Shown here in pieces: positions 34,577 to 45,688 of a stretch of DNA of 64,000 nucleotides. This DNA comes from Hysterangium stoloniferum (Eukaryota; Basidiomycota; Agaricomycetes; Hysterangiales; Hysterangiaceae): contig WHVD01000116.1 of assembly GCA_015178975.1 (NCBI GenBank), positions 210,848 through 274,847 on the forward strand, written 5' to 3'. Made by a program: the position numbers and the translations under genes. How positions within the stretch are numbered: position 1 is the stretch's first letter; every line of letters starts with the position of its first letter. Under the pieces are notes generated by a model that was not told where the DNA came from, did no database searches, and saw only the letters and a program-made list of their open reading frames with translations.

Positions 34577-35120
34577 TGTTACAACCCGTTCCCGGATGTT
34601 TCAATATCTGACTTCTGATCTCCCACTACAGAACATCATAGTTACCGTATCATCCGCATTCTTCCCTTGTTCTGCATTTGGTAATTTGTCCCTTGACAAG
34701 TATTCACTTGTTTGTTTGTTGTATTCCCATTTCGGAATATTGTCTCCCTAATATGTCTTATTGTATTTCCATTTTAAGAACACTCCCGTTTCCGTCTTAT
34801 TATGGTCTTAGTTTGTAGTACAATAACGAGTAGACTTATATTAGTTTCCGCGAATTTGTACTTTACCTTAGATCTGATATCGACTTAGTTTCTTATTCCT
34901 CCTCCCGTCTTTCTGTATGCTCGATATTCAGAACTCTTCGGAACTCTGAATATCCGTATCTTCCATCGTAAGCCTTACTTCCAAAATTAAGGACTTTGAG
35001 CGTTTGCGTAGAGGCACAGCACATAAGCTGAAGCCGACGTCCTGACCCTATCCACTAGTTTCCGACTTCCTGGTGACTTTCCGATAGTTCCAGAATAAGT
35101 TCCCGACACGGCACTTAACA
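34577..35120 (+). repeat. 3' LTR of the chromovirus
   Basis: TGTTACAACCCGTTCCC..GGCACTTAACA, 544 bp, same length as the 5' LTR. It is followed by the AAATC target duplication. Confidence 0.95.
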
Positions 35121-36068
35121 AAATCCAGGTGTTCCATGGAGCATCAAGCAGATCAGATATAAGTGGAAGTGGATACTTATCCTTTTTTGTGACAGCATTG
35201 AGTCCTCTGAAATCAACACATAGTCTAAGGGATCCATGCTTTTTTCTGACAAACAAAACAGGTGCTCCAAAAGGAGACTTTGAGGGTCTGATAAAACCTA
35301 TGGACAAATGTTCATCCAGGAAATCGTGGATTGCAGAAAGTTCTGTGGACGAGAGTGGGTAAATATGTCCCAGGGGTGGCTAGGTGCCTTCTTCGAGATC
35401 GATTTTTAAGTCATACTCTCTATGGGGCAGAAGCCAGTCAGCTTTTCACTTGCTAGAAACATCCGTGAAGTCATGATATTTCTCTGGGATGCCTTCTAGG
35501 TCAGCGGCTTGCTCAGATGCAGATGCCAGGGTTGAAAAATGTCCAGTTGGTTCATAGTGAACGCCTGGGACCCGTCCATTTTTGTAACCCTAATAAAAGC
35601 CGCAGCATTAATCAGAGAAATAGATGGAGGTGCCATGGGTGCCGGGGAAGCCATGGGTGCCATAGGGATCACAGGAGTCCTCAAGACTGCAGGTGCTGGG
35701 AGCCATGGGTCCCGTGGAGGCGGTGTTGGGTGCAGTTTCCTCGGCTGCCACAGGGGTCTGGAATGTTATACTGTTAGCTATCCAGTCAATCAATGGATTG
35801 TAGCAAGTCAGCCAGTTGTGTCCTAGGACCACCAAGCAACCCGAGTCTAACTGGGTCACATAGAAAGTGACCAACTGAGATGTTCCATATGGGAAATAGA
35901 TGGATAAATCACAAGCTTGGGTGACAACCGAATTACTTGTGCCATCGAAGAGGCAGAGGCTGTTGGGATTTATCGGATAAGTTGATAACAAATGTTTTTG
36001 CATGAATTTTGTATCTAAAAAACAATGAGTCGAGCTGGAATCTATAAGAGCTGAAAAAACAAATTTTG
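35121..36068 (-). pseudogene. Gypsy protease and N-terminal RT, 5' part of element A
   Basis: On the minus strand the protease begins near 36068 ([16 protein letters not shown]; the usual DSG is DSS here). A linker rich in Pro/Met/Ala follows (about 35600-35720), then RT motifs [21 protein letters not shown] and [16 protein letters not shown] up to DAPWNTWI at 35121, where the chromovirus interrupts. The rest of RT is at 27501 downwards. A frame change lies in the linker. The right end at about 36069 is a head-to-head junction with a plus-strand gypsy fragment. Confidence 0.8.
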
Positions 36069-36075
36069 GAAAGAG

Positions 36076-37345
36076 GGGAGCAACGACTATGCTATGGTAA
36101 ACCTGCACAAGTTGAAATGTATTTTCACGAATCAGCAACTTACTGCATTAGTATGCACAACTTTCCTTGTCAATCCCATTGTCCATGGAATTATCATTAT
36201 GGATATTGAGAAGCTACATCAAGATATTTGATCGGCAATTCCGCTAGACCTGATAACTAAAGCACACCTTGACAATCCTGTGGACCCCAATCAACCCCGG
36301 TGGTCTCTTGATCAGCATGGTTTCATTAGACTTGATGATCGGATCTATATACTCGACTCTGACAGCCTCCACTCAGGATCCTTCAGTACAAACATGATCA
36401 CCCACTCTCCGGACACTTCGGGTACAATAAAACTCTATCATTAATAAGAAGAGAATATACCTGGCCCGGACTCTGTGGATTCGTTAAGCACTATTGTAAA
36501 TCTTGCACTGCTTGTCCCTGCTCAAAATCTCAGGGACACAAGCCATACAGCCTTTTGAAACACCTCCCAGTACTGGAACACCTGTGGAATTCTATCTCTA
36601 TGGATTTCATGGAACACCTACTGGATTCCGAAGGCTTTTCCGCTATTCTAGTCATTGTTGACAGATTCTCAAAACAAGGTATATTCATCCCTACACATGA
36701 TACAATAACGTCCGTGCAGTTAGTGGAACTTTTTATTATCCATGTATTTTCCAAGCACGGAGTTCATTCCATGTAACTTCTGACCGAGGATCAGAGTTCA
36801 TATCTCACTTCTTTAGATCCCTCAGGAAATCCTTGGACATGAAACTGCATTTCACATCCAGACATCACCCAGAAGGTGACAGACAAACCGAACATGTCAA
36901 CCAGACATTGGAACAATATCTCTGCATATATTGCAATTATCAACAGGACAATTGGAAATCCTTGTTACCACTGGCTGAATTTGCTTACAAAAATGCACCC
37001 TTGGCCACTACTGGCATTTCCCCATTCTTTGCAAATAAAGGATATAATCCAAATATTACAGTACATCCAGAATAAAATCTCACCTCCACACACGCAATCT
37101 CCACCTCCTCCGGTCATTATTGATGGAGAACCCAAGTTTGAAATCTCACAAATTTTAGATTCGAAAATTGACAAGCATCGATGCACTTGTAAACTGCTTT
37201 ACTTGGTCAAGTGGGTGGGTTACAAGGGCACCAATGAAGAAACTTCATGGATTTTGGCCACGGAACTCGGTAATGCCATGGAAATCGTTACTGTCATACA
37301 GCTTACCCACTCAAACCGGGACCACTATCTTCTCTCTGACTGCAC
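36076..37345 (+). pseudogene. Integrase and chromodomain of element B
   Basis: Decayed, with at least four stops or frame changes. Recognisable pieces: the HHCC zinc region (about 36395-36525), the DDE core with SISMDFMEH, TSDRGSEF and RQTEHVNQTLEQ, and FAYKNAPLATTGISPFF. After HPE (37069) about 400 bp that the related element has are missing and the frame resumes at PPPPVIIDGE. The chromodomain follows (FEISQILDSK..LVKWVGYKGTNEETSW, about 37135-37250). The deletion ends share the short string CATCC(A/C)(G)GAA, which suggests microhomology-mediated loss. Confidence 0.8.
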
Positions 37346-37543
37346 TCCACGGACCCTGTGTTATGTTTGGACTCATTTTCATTATTCCCTGTCACCCTAT
37401 GTCTCTCTATGTCTCTCTTTGCTTTTACAGGTTCTGACATGTTTTCAAGTCCTCCAAGTGGATTCCCTGTGGACTTTTATTTTTATGTTTTTTCACTCTT
37501 TACTTTTATTTTCAACAAAAGAAATTATTAAACTTTTATTACT

Positions 37544-38589
37544 TTATTCATCTACACTTATGGGACTGTGTTTTTTCCCTGCATCAGCTTTCCCCGCCTC
37601 ATTCATCTCCTGAGGGAACTCCACTACCTCCGTGGGAACCCCATCCTCATCTGAACTGGCATCCTCGGAACTCCTGACCTGCAGCTCTTCATAGATGTAG
37701 CTACCAAACTCTGCCAGGAATTTCCAAAACTCTGAGTGGAGCCTGTGGAGTTCATTTGCCACCACCACCTGCACCTTGTTGCTCTTCCTAAGCAACTCAT
37801 TTTGGGCCTTGATGCCCTTGGTGATCCACCCCAAACCTCATACAATCCAGACATCTCATATGTCCCACTAATGTCCCATGCCCCAGACCCTGTGGGTTGC
37901 TTATCCAATCCAGATATCTCATCTGTCCCACTAATGTCCCATGCCCCAGACCCTGTGGGTTGCTCATGGACAAGCAAGCACCTCACCTTGAGGTGTGCAC
38001 ACTGATACCAGCCTGGTCCCCACCCAGACTTCCGATTGCACTCAGTGTTCCAGTCATTACAACCGGAACACCATGGGTCGTTCCATGTTGGTAGGTGGAC
38101 TGGTGCCACCTTTGTTGCCTTCCATTGATATGGTTAGTTCCCCAGAATGTTCCACGGACCCAAGACTTACCTTCTGGGGGCTCTCTGGCTCCCCCTCGGA
38201 CTCGGACTTGACCTCTGCTGCCTTGCACTGAAAATGCCAGAGTCAGTTAAGTTGTCATGTAGAACAATGGAACTGCTTTTCCCATGGCAACCACAGCCCT
38301 GTCCACAGCCACCCGGGCTTTTTCCACAGCCACCCAGGCTTTTTCCACAGCCACCCGCACAGCCTCCTCCTCATCTTTCTTCCTCTGCCTCTCAGCCTCT
38401 TCCTCTGTGGCCAATGCCACCTGGTACTCCCTCGACCTCCCTCACCTTCTTTTCCACCTCTTCACGTTGTCGGTGCTGTTCTTCTCGCTGCACCAGAATT
38501 TGGGCTGCACTGAGCAACACCCGATATGGAGTGCCCATGGAGGGCCCAGTGGTCAGCATCGTTCTTGTTGGTGTTGGCTTTGGACCCAT
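37544..38589 (-). pseudogene. Antisense gene of element B: homologue of 33110-34392
   Basis: Exon 1 starts MGPKPTPTRTMLTTG at 38589, 210 bp from the 3' LTR, and continues as a strongly charged coiled-coil stretch (QREEQHRQREEVEKKV; EEEAERQRKKDEEEA). One frame change lies near 38430. A 61-nt intron (GTAAGT..AAAG, 38110-38170) follows SEGEPESPQK. Exon 2 reads DPWCSGCNDWNTEC, then WYQCAHLKVRC: five of the six cysteines in the spacing of the other copy. It also has a 21-residue tandem repeat and ends in an acidic tail (VRSSEDASSDEDG) at 37544, with a frame change near 37830. The position in the element, strand, intron site, order of domains and Cys spacing match the other antisense gene. The two sequences are otherwise very different, so this is not a recent copy. 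Confidence 0.65.
37841..37970. repeat. 63-bp tandem repeat, two copies, inside the antisense gene
   Basis: AATCCAGA(C/T)ATCTCAT.TGTCCCACTAATG..CCCTGTGGGTTGCT occurs twice in a row. On the minus strand it encodes PTGSGAWDISGTxExSGLxx twice, in frame. Confidence 0.85.
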
Positions 38590-38798
38590 TTTGGCGAAGA
38601 TGGGGGAAATAAAGAAGAAGAAATTTCATTTTTTCAAATTTTTATATAGGCTCATCACATCTAAACCTTGCCTTCCAGATTACATGACTCTTTGACACAT
38701 ACATGTAACCGACATGACTTTTGTCATATGCGCATAGCCAACAAGAACCTTATCAAGGTCTAGAACCTCTTTGGGACTTCGGCATAAAGAGAGGGTAC

Positions 38799-39615
38799 TG
38801 TTATGACTGGAATTCCTGCTGGACTCTAGGTACTAACTTATATGCACCCACGCCCTATATGCACCAATTCTCAGTTTACCGGAATTCCCACTGGACTCTG
38901 TACATCAGACTTCTCCACATTCGACTTTGTTATGTCATGGATCAGTCACCGGAATACCCGCTGGACTCCATCCCTGTCTACATATGTCCGACCTCATCCC
39001 ACACATCAGTCACTGGACCCCACTCAGTAAACCCATCATCTCTCTAACTTAGCCCCATTCCCATTTTAGTCAAATGACCTGTCACGATTTGGACTCTGCT
39101 CCCACTCCATTTCCCATTATGGTTTATTATTTGTCACAATTCAGACTCTGCTCTGTTCCATCCCATTCCTAACACCAAATTTGGTGTTTACTATCCTCAT
39201 TTTATCTTTTGCTAGTTTCATTTCATCATTACTGGATTTGGTATGTTATTCATTCCACGGTCTATATAGTCTGGCAGATGTTGTACATACAATCCAGTCA
39301 GAAAATCAGCTTAGATTCCCCCCAGTAATCTAATACATTTTCTGCTCTAAACTCCTCCTTGAATTACATAGTTGGAGCACACGGGCTCCAACACATCTAT
39401 CTCTTATTTATCTCAACTCCCCGACCTCTCGACTCACGACCTCCGACCCACGACCCCTCGACCCACAAACCCCACCAAGACTCCCCGGGATTCCCATCTG
39501 CCTGTCTGAAATTGGACAACATGATCTTGCGAGGGTGCAGCCTATAAGCTGAAGCCAAGTCCTACTGGATTTCCCGCAGGTTTTGCCAGAAACCCACCAT
39601 GTACGTACCCTAACA
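38799..39615 (+). repeat. 3' LTR of element B, reference member of the solo-LTR family
   Basis: It starts TGTTATGACTGG after the tract AGAGAGGGTAC and ends ACCCTAACA, 817 bp. It aligns with the solo LTRs at 17202-18040, 19201-19959 and 43058-43881, which identifies element B as the source family. Confidence 0.9.
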
Positions 39616-39650
39616 GTATCATACATTGCAAAAATTCTGACTGTGATATT

Positions 39651-42559
39651 GTGATTCGGCCTCAGACCAGAGATGCTGGTATTCAAAAGCAATTATACTG
39701 TGGTTGTGATTGTGGATGGAATTTACATCATGTGACATGCAATATATTGTCCAAGCTTATTCATTATAAGAATGCGATTATGTATCACAATGGTGGGACA
39801 CATCTTCACCAACGACCCACCCATGAACTCCATCTTCTTCCTAATAAACACTTTCAGCTCCACAAAATATTTCACAAACATCCAAAAATGGGCTCACTAC
39901 AATTAGCTGTTGGTATTCCTGGATTTTCTGGTCCAGGTAAATCTGTCACAGAGATATCTCCAGTACTAGTAAATGTGGATCATGTTCAGTATGAGAAGAA
40001 AATTGTTCACAAGGGAAATAAGATTATTGGAGGGACTACAGAATCAGCATTGGAACAGCTAGCTGAGTTTAAATCTCGTCATCCTGATTTTTTACATTAT
40101 AGTGAGGTTGGCCCAACTACAATCCTTGTACTTCAAACTTCTTGGATGGAGCTACAAATAATGCTAGATGTTGTCCAGTATGATGCTGTCCGTGGATTTG
40201 TCTCTGATGCTGCACATGGCTATTGGAGAATGAGTGATTGGGTACTTATAGTATCATCTATATATTCTCGACATCTTTCTTGTTGGGTTCCAGTTCTCTT
40301 CTCAGCAGCTAATGGCACCACTTCCAATCGTTACAAAATACACTTTCTAATGCTGTTTCAAACCATTGCCTCTCAATGTCAGAAGCAGGGACACCAATTA
40401 ACTGACATGTGTTGTTGATTTCAGTCAAGCTCAGGCAAATGGCTTTGTGGAGGCCTTTGTTCAGTTTTGGTCTACTATACATGAAATAATGAGGAATTAA
40501 CTAAGGCAGAAAACTCACTTTTGAAAGGATGCTATCATCATTTTTGTACTGGCATCACTCGTCTCAAAAAGATTAGTGGTGTAGTACAGCCCCAGTTACA
40601 GGACATTTTTGAATCAAATGCTCTAGGTTTGTTAGAGGCTATCAATGCAGAGGCCTTTAAAGCACATGCTGCAGCACTTATACGTGACTTTCCAGGTATT
40701 AAAAACTGGATGGATTGGTGGCAGTAGGACAGAACTTCCCAAATGCTTTTTAAGCCATTTCGAACCATGAAAGAAGATCTCTGGAAGTGACTACCAGATA
40801 CTACAAATGCTGAGGAAGCCATGCATTTTACACTATACAGTGGGCTTGGTCACAATTTGGGACTTATGGAAGGTCTAGAAGGATTATTTTCATTTGTGAA
40901 TCTTCTAGAGATGCAGGGTATTTCCAAGCAATCAGGGATACCAGTGGCATATGGGACTATAAAACCTTGGACTAAGAATGCTCATCAGTTAGGACAAACT
41001 AAAGTCGACTGAAATCCAAATTTTAAAAGATTTCAAAATGATGGTCATCCACCAGATACTGCTAAGACTCTGATTCTTGGTACAAAAAGTAAGAAAAAGA
41101 GATCTGTCTTTATTCCAGGATACCAATAGAAGGAAAACTCTTGTTGGTTGGATACTTCACTTGAACTCATATACATACCAGGCAGTTCATCACCATTGGC
41201 CAGCATTACATCAAAATCTTTCATAACTGGATGCTCAGTTATTACTCTCATTTTTATACCATATTTTTGAAGAGTATTTAATTACTGTTGGTGAAGTATT
41301 CAATGGCCAAGAAAGCATATTAATTTGTGCCAAATGTGATTAATTATGTGAACAACTCTTTCAAAAGGGGTTTATCAAAGCAGTTAATGAGCCTGATGTT
41401 CTCATGGGTTGGTTTGAGATGGCTATTCAAGAGTTTCATAGCCATTCTTGTGATAATACAACACTCTCATTTCTTGAAGTCCAAATAATCCAACTCCGCT
41501 CTTGTAAAACCCAACAAGAGGCCCATTATCAACTTACCAGCCTGCCAAAGACATGAACAATTCACTACCTTCAACTCAAACACTACCAGATGGCAAATGG
41601 CAATTTACAATCATGGTTATACTCACAGGTTCTTCCAAGCTCAGATAATATAGAAGCTGGTTGGAAAAGGTGCAAAGGTGCAAAGGTGAACAGATATGCA
41701 AGAGTACACCCTCTATAATGGAAATCTGGATACATATTCCCATTATGCTTATTTTGTCTCTAGATTATGAGGACTTGACAAAGACATGGTGTCTGCCTAA
41801 AAAGCTTAAATTATTTCAGAATTCAAGCCATCTTGAAGGTCTCCACTACAACCTTGTAGGCAAAGCCATCTATTCACCATCTATTCAACACTTTACATCA
41901 AGGTTCCATAATGGCAAAGCTATCTATGAGCATGATAGTTTACATCATTCAGGATCCTCAGTAAAAATACAAAAAGGTACTATATCACAACACCTTGAAG
42001 AGAAGTTTCAGACAGTTTCACGCCCATCTTCATATACTAGTGCTGTTATATATATGTTACAAGGAGGAATTAACAAAACATTGGGATAGTTTTGGAAGCC
42101 ACTGTACAGTATAGCCAGGTATCACCATTCCCTGCTATAGATGTTGACAAAGAAGTCATTGGATTACTTGAACATGAAATGTTTGAAACTTCAAAAGCAC
42201 CAGGGCCTGCCAGCTGGCAACAGTGGGAATTGGATGCAGGTAACCATCAGAATAAATGGAGTCCTTATCCTTTTGTTCCCTACTCTTGGAATGAATGTGA
42301 TATTCCTGAACCAGAGGAGACTGAATATCAGGTATTTTAATATCAATTTCAAAATCTGATATATATCAATGCTCATACTTTCATGTAGCATGGGCCAGAA
42401 TTTAGTGAAGGCAGTGAACCAGAGACTCAAGAATCTTACATTTTCCCTCCAAATAGATCAAAATCCCAACCAGTTCAGAAGCGCGAAGCAGAGGGAATGT
42501 GTGAGGAAGCTCTGTTTGAGAAAAGTCTGAAAGAATACTCAGAAAACGACTCAGGTTGA
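39651..42559 (+). pseudogene. Mutator-like transposase with C-terminal ubiquitin-protease-like (C19) region
   Basis: 39651-40415 is open and reads as a WRKY/GCM1-like zinc part (LYCGCDCGWN..C..HxHxRPTHE) followed by the MULE-type catalytic domain (ISPVLVNVDHVQYEKK, DAVRGFVSDAAHGYWR, SCWVPVLFSAANGTTS). The reading goes on in another frame (VVDFSQAQANGFVEAFVQF), then 40521-40727. From about 41113 NSCWLDTSLELI resembles the Cys box of ubiquitin-specific proteases. At 41850-41990 YNLVGKAIYS..QHFTSRFHNGKAIYEHDSLHHSG resembles their His box. The tail (42092-42559) is acidic and spans an intron GTATTTTA..CATGTAG (42331-42388). Eight or more stops or frame changes are needed. The N-terminus is cut by the LTR of element B at 39615. 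Confidence 0.6.
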
Positions 42560-42814
42560 ATTATAAGGAGACTTAAAGGTATTAAAGTGTTTTAATACAA
42601 ATAAAGAGGTTTTCTGTATATAATTTTCATTTTGAGAGCATATAAAACAATATAGAGCATTTCACACATGTATTTAACATTTTTTTGAGCATCTGTCATC
42701 CACAGGTAAAGTTATCTCATTGTTGCAGCAGTCACCTTCCTAATGAGGAAGTGTCGTGCAGTTTACCTTCCATGGCAGCATAACACCCTGTGTGGCACTT
42801 TCCTATAACCCAAG
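42560..42814. other. 3' flank of the MULE gene; no gene seen
   Basis: AT-rich at first (possible polyadenylation region near 42590-42650), then a unique stretch up to the inverted-duplication arm. I found no clear terminal inverted repeat to close the MULE. Confidence 0.4.
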
Positions 42815-43057
42815 TCACATGTTTTTCAGATGTGTTGTTACCTGACATTGTCACCATTTCATTGTTTTGTCTCTTCGGCATTTGCTGGCGGATCATCAAA
42901 TTGTTGCATTGTAGTTCTCATGGCGGTTTCACAACATTGAAACTGCTGGTAACATGTCATTGGGTTTGCCGTTTTCTGTGTTTTTCACATCTGATTGGTT
43001 CTCCTGACATGTCTGACTCTGGAGTTGAGGTTGTGTGCTCAAGACATTCCATCTCTG

Positions 43058-43881
43058 TGTTAGGATACACACACAGGCCGGGTTTCCAGAGAAACCCGCG
43101 GGATATCCAGTAGGACTTGGCTTCAGCTTATAGGCTGCGCCCTCGCTAGATCGTGTTGTCCAATTTCAAACGGACGGACGGGGATCCCGGGGAGTCCGGG
43201 CAGGGTTCGTGGGTCATAGGTCATAAGTCGGGGGTCGTGGGTCGTAAGTCGAGTTAGTTGAGAGAGGTAGATGCGCCGGAGCCCGTGGGCTCTGACTAGT
43301 GCGAGCGATGTGAATCAAGTAAGGTTTTAGAGTGGAAAATGTTATTAGATTGCTGGGGGGAATCTAAGCTAATTTTCTGACTGGATTGTATGTACAACAT
43401 CTGCCAGTTTATATAGACCATGGAGTGAATGACATACCAAATCCAGTAATGGTGAAACGAAAGTAACAAAACATGAAATGGGAATAGTAAACACCAAATT
43501 GGTGTTAGGAACGGAACGGGACGGAGCGGAGTCTGAATCATGACAAAGCATAACCCATAATGGGAAATGGAGTGGGAGCGGAGTCCTAAATCGTGACAGG
43601 TCATTTGACTAAAATGGGAATGGGGCTCGATTAGAGCGGTGACGGGATTCTAAGCAGGGACCGGTGACTGATGTGTGGGACGAAGACGGACATAGATAGA
43701 GACAGAGTCCGGGGGAAGTCTGGTGACTGATATGTGTCATATTGAGGTCGAACGTAACGAGTCTTGACGTAACGGAGTCCAGGTGGGAAATCCTATAAAC
43801 AGACGATTGGTGCTTGTAGTGCGTGGGGGCGTACGGGTTAGTGCCTGGAGTCCGGCGGGATTGTCCGGTCGTACTGTAACA
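43058..43881 (-). repeat. Solo LTR of the element B family inserted after the duplication
   Basis: Plus-strand ends TGTTAGGATACAC and CTGTAACA, 824 bp. The flanks CTCTG (43053-43057) and CCCTG (43882-43886) form a 5-bp duplication with one mismatch. The uninterrupted site is visible in the other arm at about 11568. It retains many CpG sites and is close to the solo LTR at 17202-18040. Confidence 0.9.
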
Positions 43882-43889
43882 CCCTGCAT

Positions 43890-45110
43890 GTGGGAGTTGT
43901 GCGGGTGTGTCAGTCAGCATGTTTGCACAATGTGTTGGGTGCTCATAGGGTTCTTCCCTCCTGCAACCGACACGTCATTCAAAGTGATGATGACTGATTC
44001 ATTGAATTTCATGTTGGGCTCTATGGTGATGTGTTGTTTCCAGGGCAATAACCGTGGTACACTTTATTTTTGCTGCTGAAACCTACCTGGTGCCCTTTGT
44101 TGGCCTTGGATGTGGTATTCTTTGAAGGTGAAAAATTGATGGTAATTGGATGGCATGTTATTTAATGGTACTGAATCATATACATCAGTTTAAGTGTCTT
44201 TGTGTGGACTTGTTTCCTAAATAAGGTGAATCTTGTGAATCTTGTTATTAATACAAAATCCATACTTGACATAGTGATATTTGCATTCTTGTCTATATTA
44301 TAATGTACATTATTATCTCTTTTGTTGCACTTTTTCTCACTTTGAAACAGTTGGCTGCCTTTCACAGTTTTAGCATACAATGTTCTCAGGTGATCTCTCT
44401 AGCCTTTTGTGGTTTCTGAGTTTACCATGATCTTTCAATACTGCCATTGCTATCTCTGAAGCTTTTGTCCTCTTCTTTTTGATAGTGACATGTTCATATA
44501 CCTCAATTATAGCATTAACAACTTTGGCTGGTTGTAGAGATATAGCCAAGAGCTTTGCTAATGTTGATATGATGTTAATGAATAGACAGAACAACTTACA
44601 GAAGGTAGTGATCTGAGGACAATAGTAACCAAATCATCATTTGAGAGTTTGGCACCCATGCCTTTGAGTTGAGCCTGTATTTTCATCAACTCATTAAGTT
44701 GTCTTGCCTGCTAAATCATCCTCATATTTCATTCTGTACATTTGACACCTGATATCTATCTATACAGACAGTGGCTTCTCTTTATACTTAGTGTACAATA
44801 CATACATCACCACTTCCTTTGCCATTTGAAACTTCTAAATTTCAATCTAAAAGATTGGTTCCATAGATCTGAATATTAAACTTTGATATACATGCACCTC
44901 ATATTGTTCAAATTCATCCTTTCATTACTCTGCAACTTTGATCTTTGATGAGTCATCTTCTGTAATAACATGCCTTACTCAGAAAGTCAGTGGTGGCAGC
45001 AGTTTACTTGCAGTTCCTTCAAAATGTTGTTTTGGATCTTTGCCAATATCAGTACCATTGTGTCTGGCTCTTCCAGGTAACCCAGTTTGATCTATCTTGA
45101 TCAGGTTTTG
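43890..45110 (-). pseudogene. copia Gag remnant, right arm copy
   Basis: Mirror of 10279-11500. The open piece 44594-44370 (MFCLFINIISTLAKLLAIS..VNAIIEVYEHVT) matches 10837-11040 residue for residue with few changes, and the zinc-knuckle area is near 44340-44370. Stops occur at similar places in both copies, so most of the decay predates the duplication. Confidence 0.55.
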
Positions 45111-45166
45111 GGATAAAAAAAACTCTTGATCCTAAGGCTCTGTGGAGTCCATAACCTGTTGAATTT

Positions 45167-45337
45167 ATTTGCACAGTTCTAAATATAGCCTCTCAATGAG
45201 TTATAAACCTTCATTGAAAGGCTACATAGTTGGTTTCCATTCCATATAGTTCAGCAATGACCAGTGAACTATACAGTCATTAAATATTCTAGCTTACCAA
45301 AGGTATCTTCTTTAATGCTTATACTTCAAAAGAAACA
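45167..45337 (-). repeat. copia LTR, right arm copy
   Basis: Plus-strand ends TGTTGAATTTATTTGC and AAAGAAACA, 171 bp; mirror of 10098-10278. Confidence 0.6.
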
Positions 45338-45688
45338 AGCCCGAATACAATCAATCCAGAAAATGACTTATTGAATCACCATCATGAATAGTGATCTGGA
45401 GAATGATCCAACCAAAGAAACAGCAGAACAGCAGGTAACCACTTATACCCCACTATTACTGTCCATCAGGTTGTCAAAAAGTGTTAGGATCAACATAGGA
45501 TTGAGCATTGAGTGTGGCAGTGAGAAGAGAAGGGTAGTCATCTAGCAAACAGATCTGACCACCATATTTGATTTAATGACCTCCTCAAAGATAGATCCCA
45601 GGATCTGTGTCCCTGTAGCCTCTGTGGTGGACTTCATGCTGGCCAGTACAACATTCACTGGGCAAAGCCCTTGCTCCAAAATTTTTTA

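Larger units (their letters stand above)
27502..35120 (+). mobile_element. Chromovirus-type Ty3/gypsy retrotransposon, complete with LTRs, perfect AAATC duplication
   Basis: This 7.6-kb element has 544-bp LTRs, a gag with zinc knuckle, a pol in the order protease, RT, RNase H, integrase, chromodomain, and an antisense gene before the 3' LTR. AAATC flanks both ends (27497-27501, 35121-35125). It sits inside the RT of element A in the opposite orientation; when it and one AAATC are ignored, the RT reading frame of element A continues without a break. By hand I count about 25 differences between the LTRs, most of them transitions and many at CpG. Coding damage (two stops and three frame changes on the sense strand) makes it non-functional as seen. 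Confidence 0.95.
36069..39615 (+). mobile_element. 3' half of a second chromovirus (element B) ending in an LTR
   Basis: Homology to the chromovirus at 27502-35120 starts sharply at [11 protein letters not shown] (about 36076), which corresponds to the RNase H-integrase connector. It continues through integrase, chromodomain, the antisense gene and a polypurine tract to an LTR at 38799-39615. The 5' half (LTR, gag, protease, RT) is missing on this strand. The sequence to the left, on the other strand, is the protease end of element A, so an inversion or a second insertion must have joined them. The right flank is GTATC. Confidence 0.75.

Noticed and set aside
38147-38695. 182-codon plus-strand Pro-rich frame in element B
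   Set aside because: It mirrors the charged coiled-coil exon of the antisense gene; the minus-strand reading is supported by the second element and by the intron.
38794-39620. Element B LTR as a solo LTR with its own target duplication
   Set aside because: The flanks GGTAC and GTATC differ, and the left flank is a polypurine tract preceded by gypsy sequence, so it is the 3' LTR of element B.
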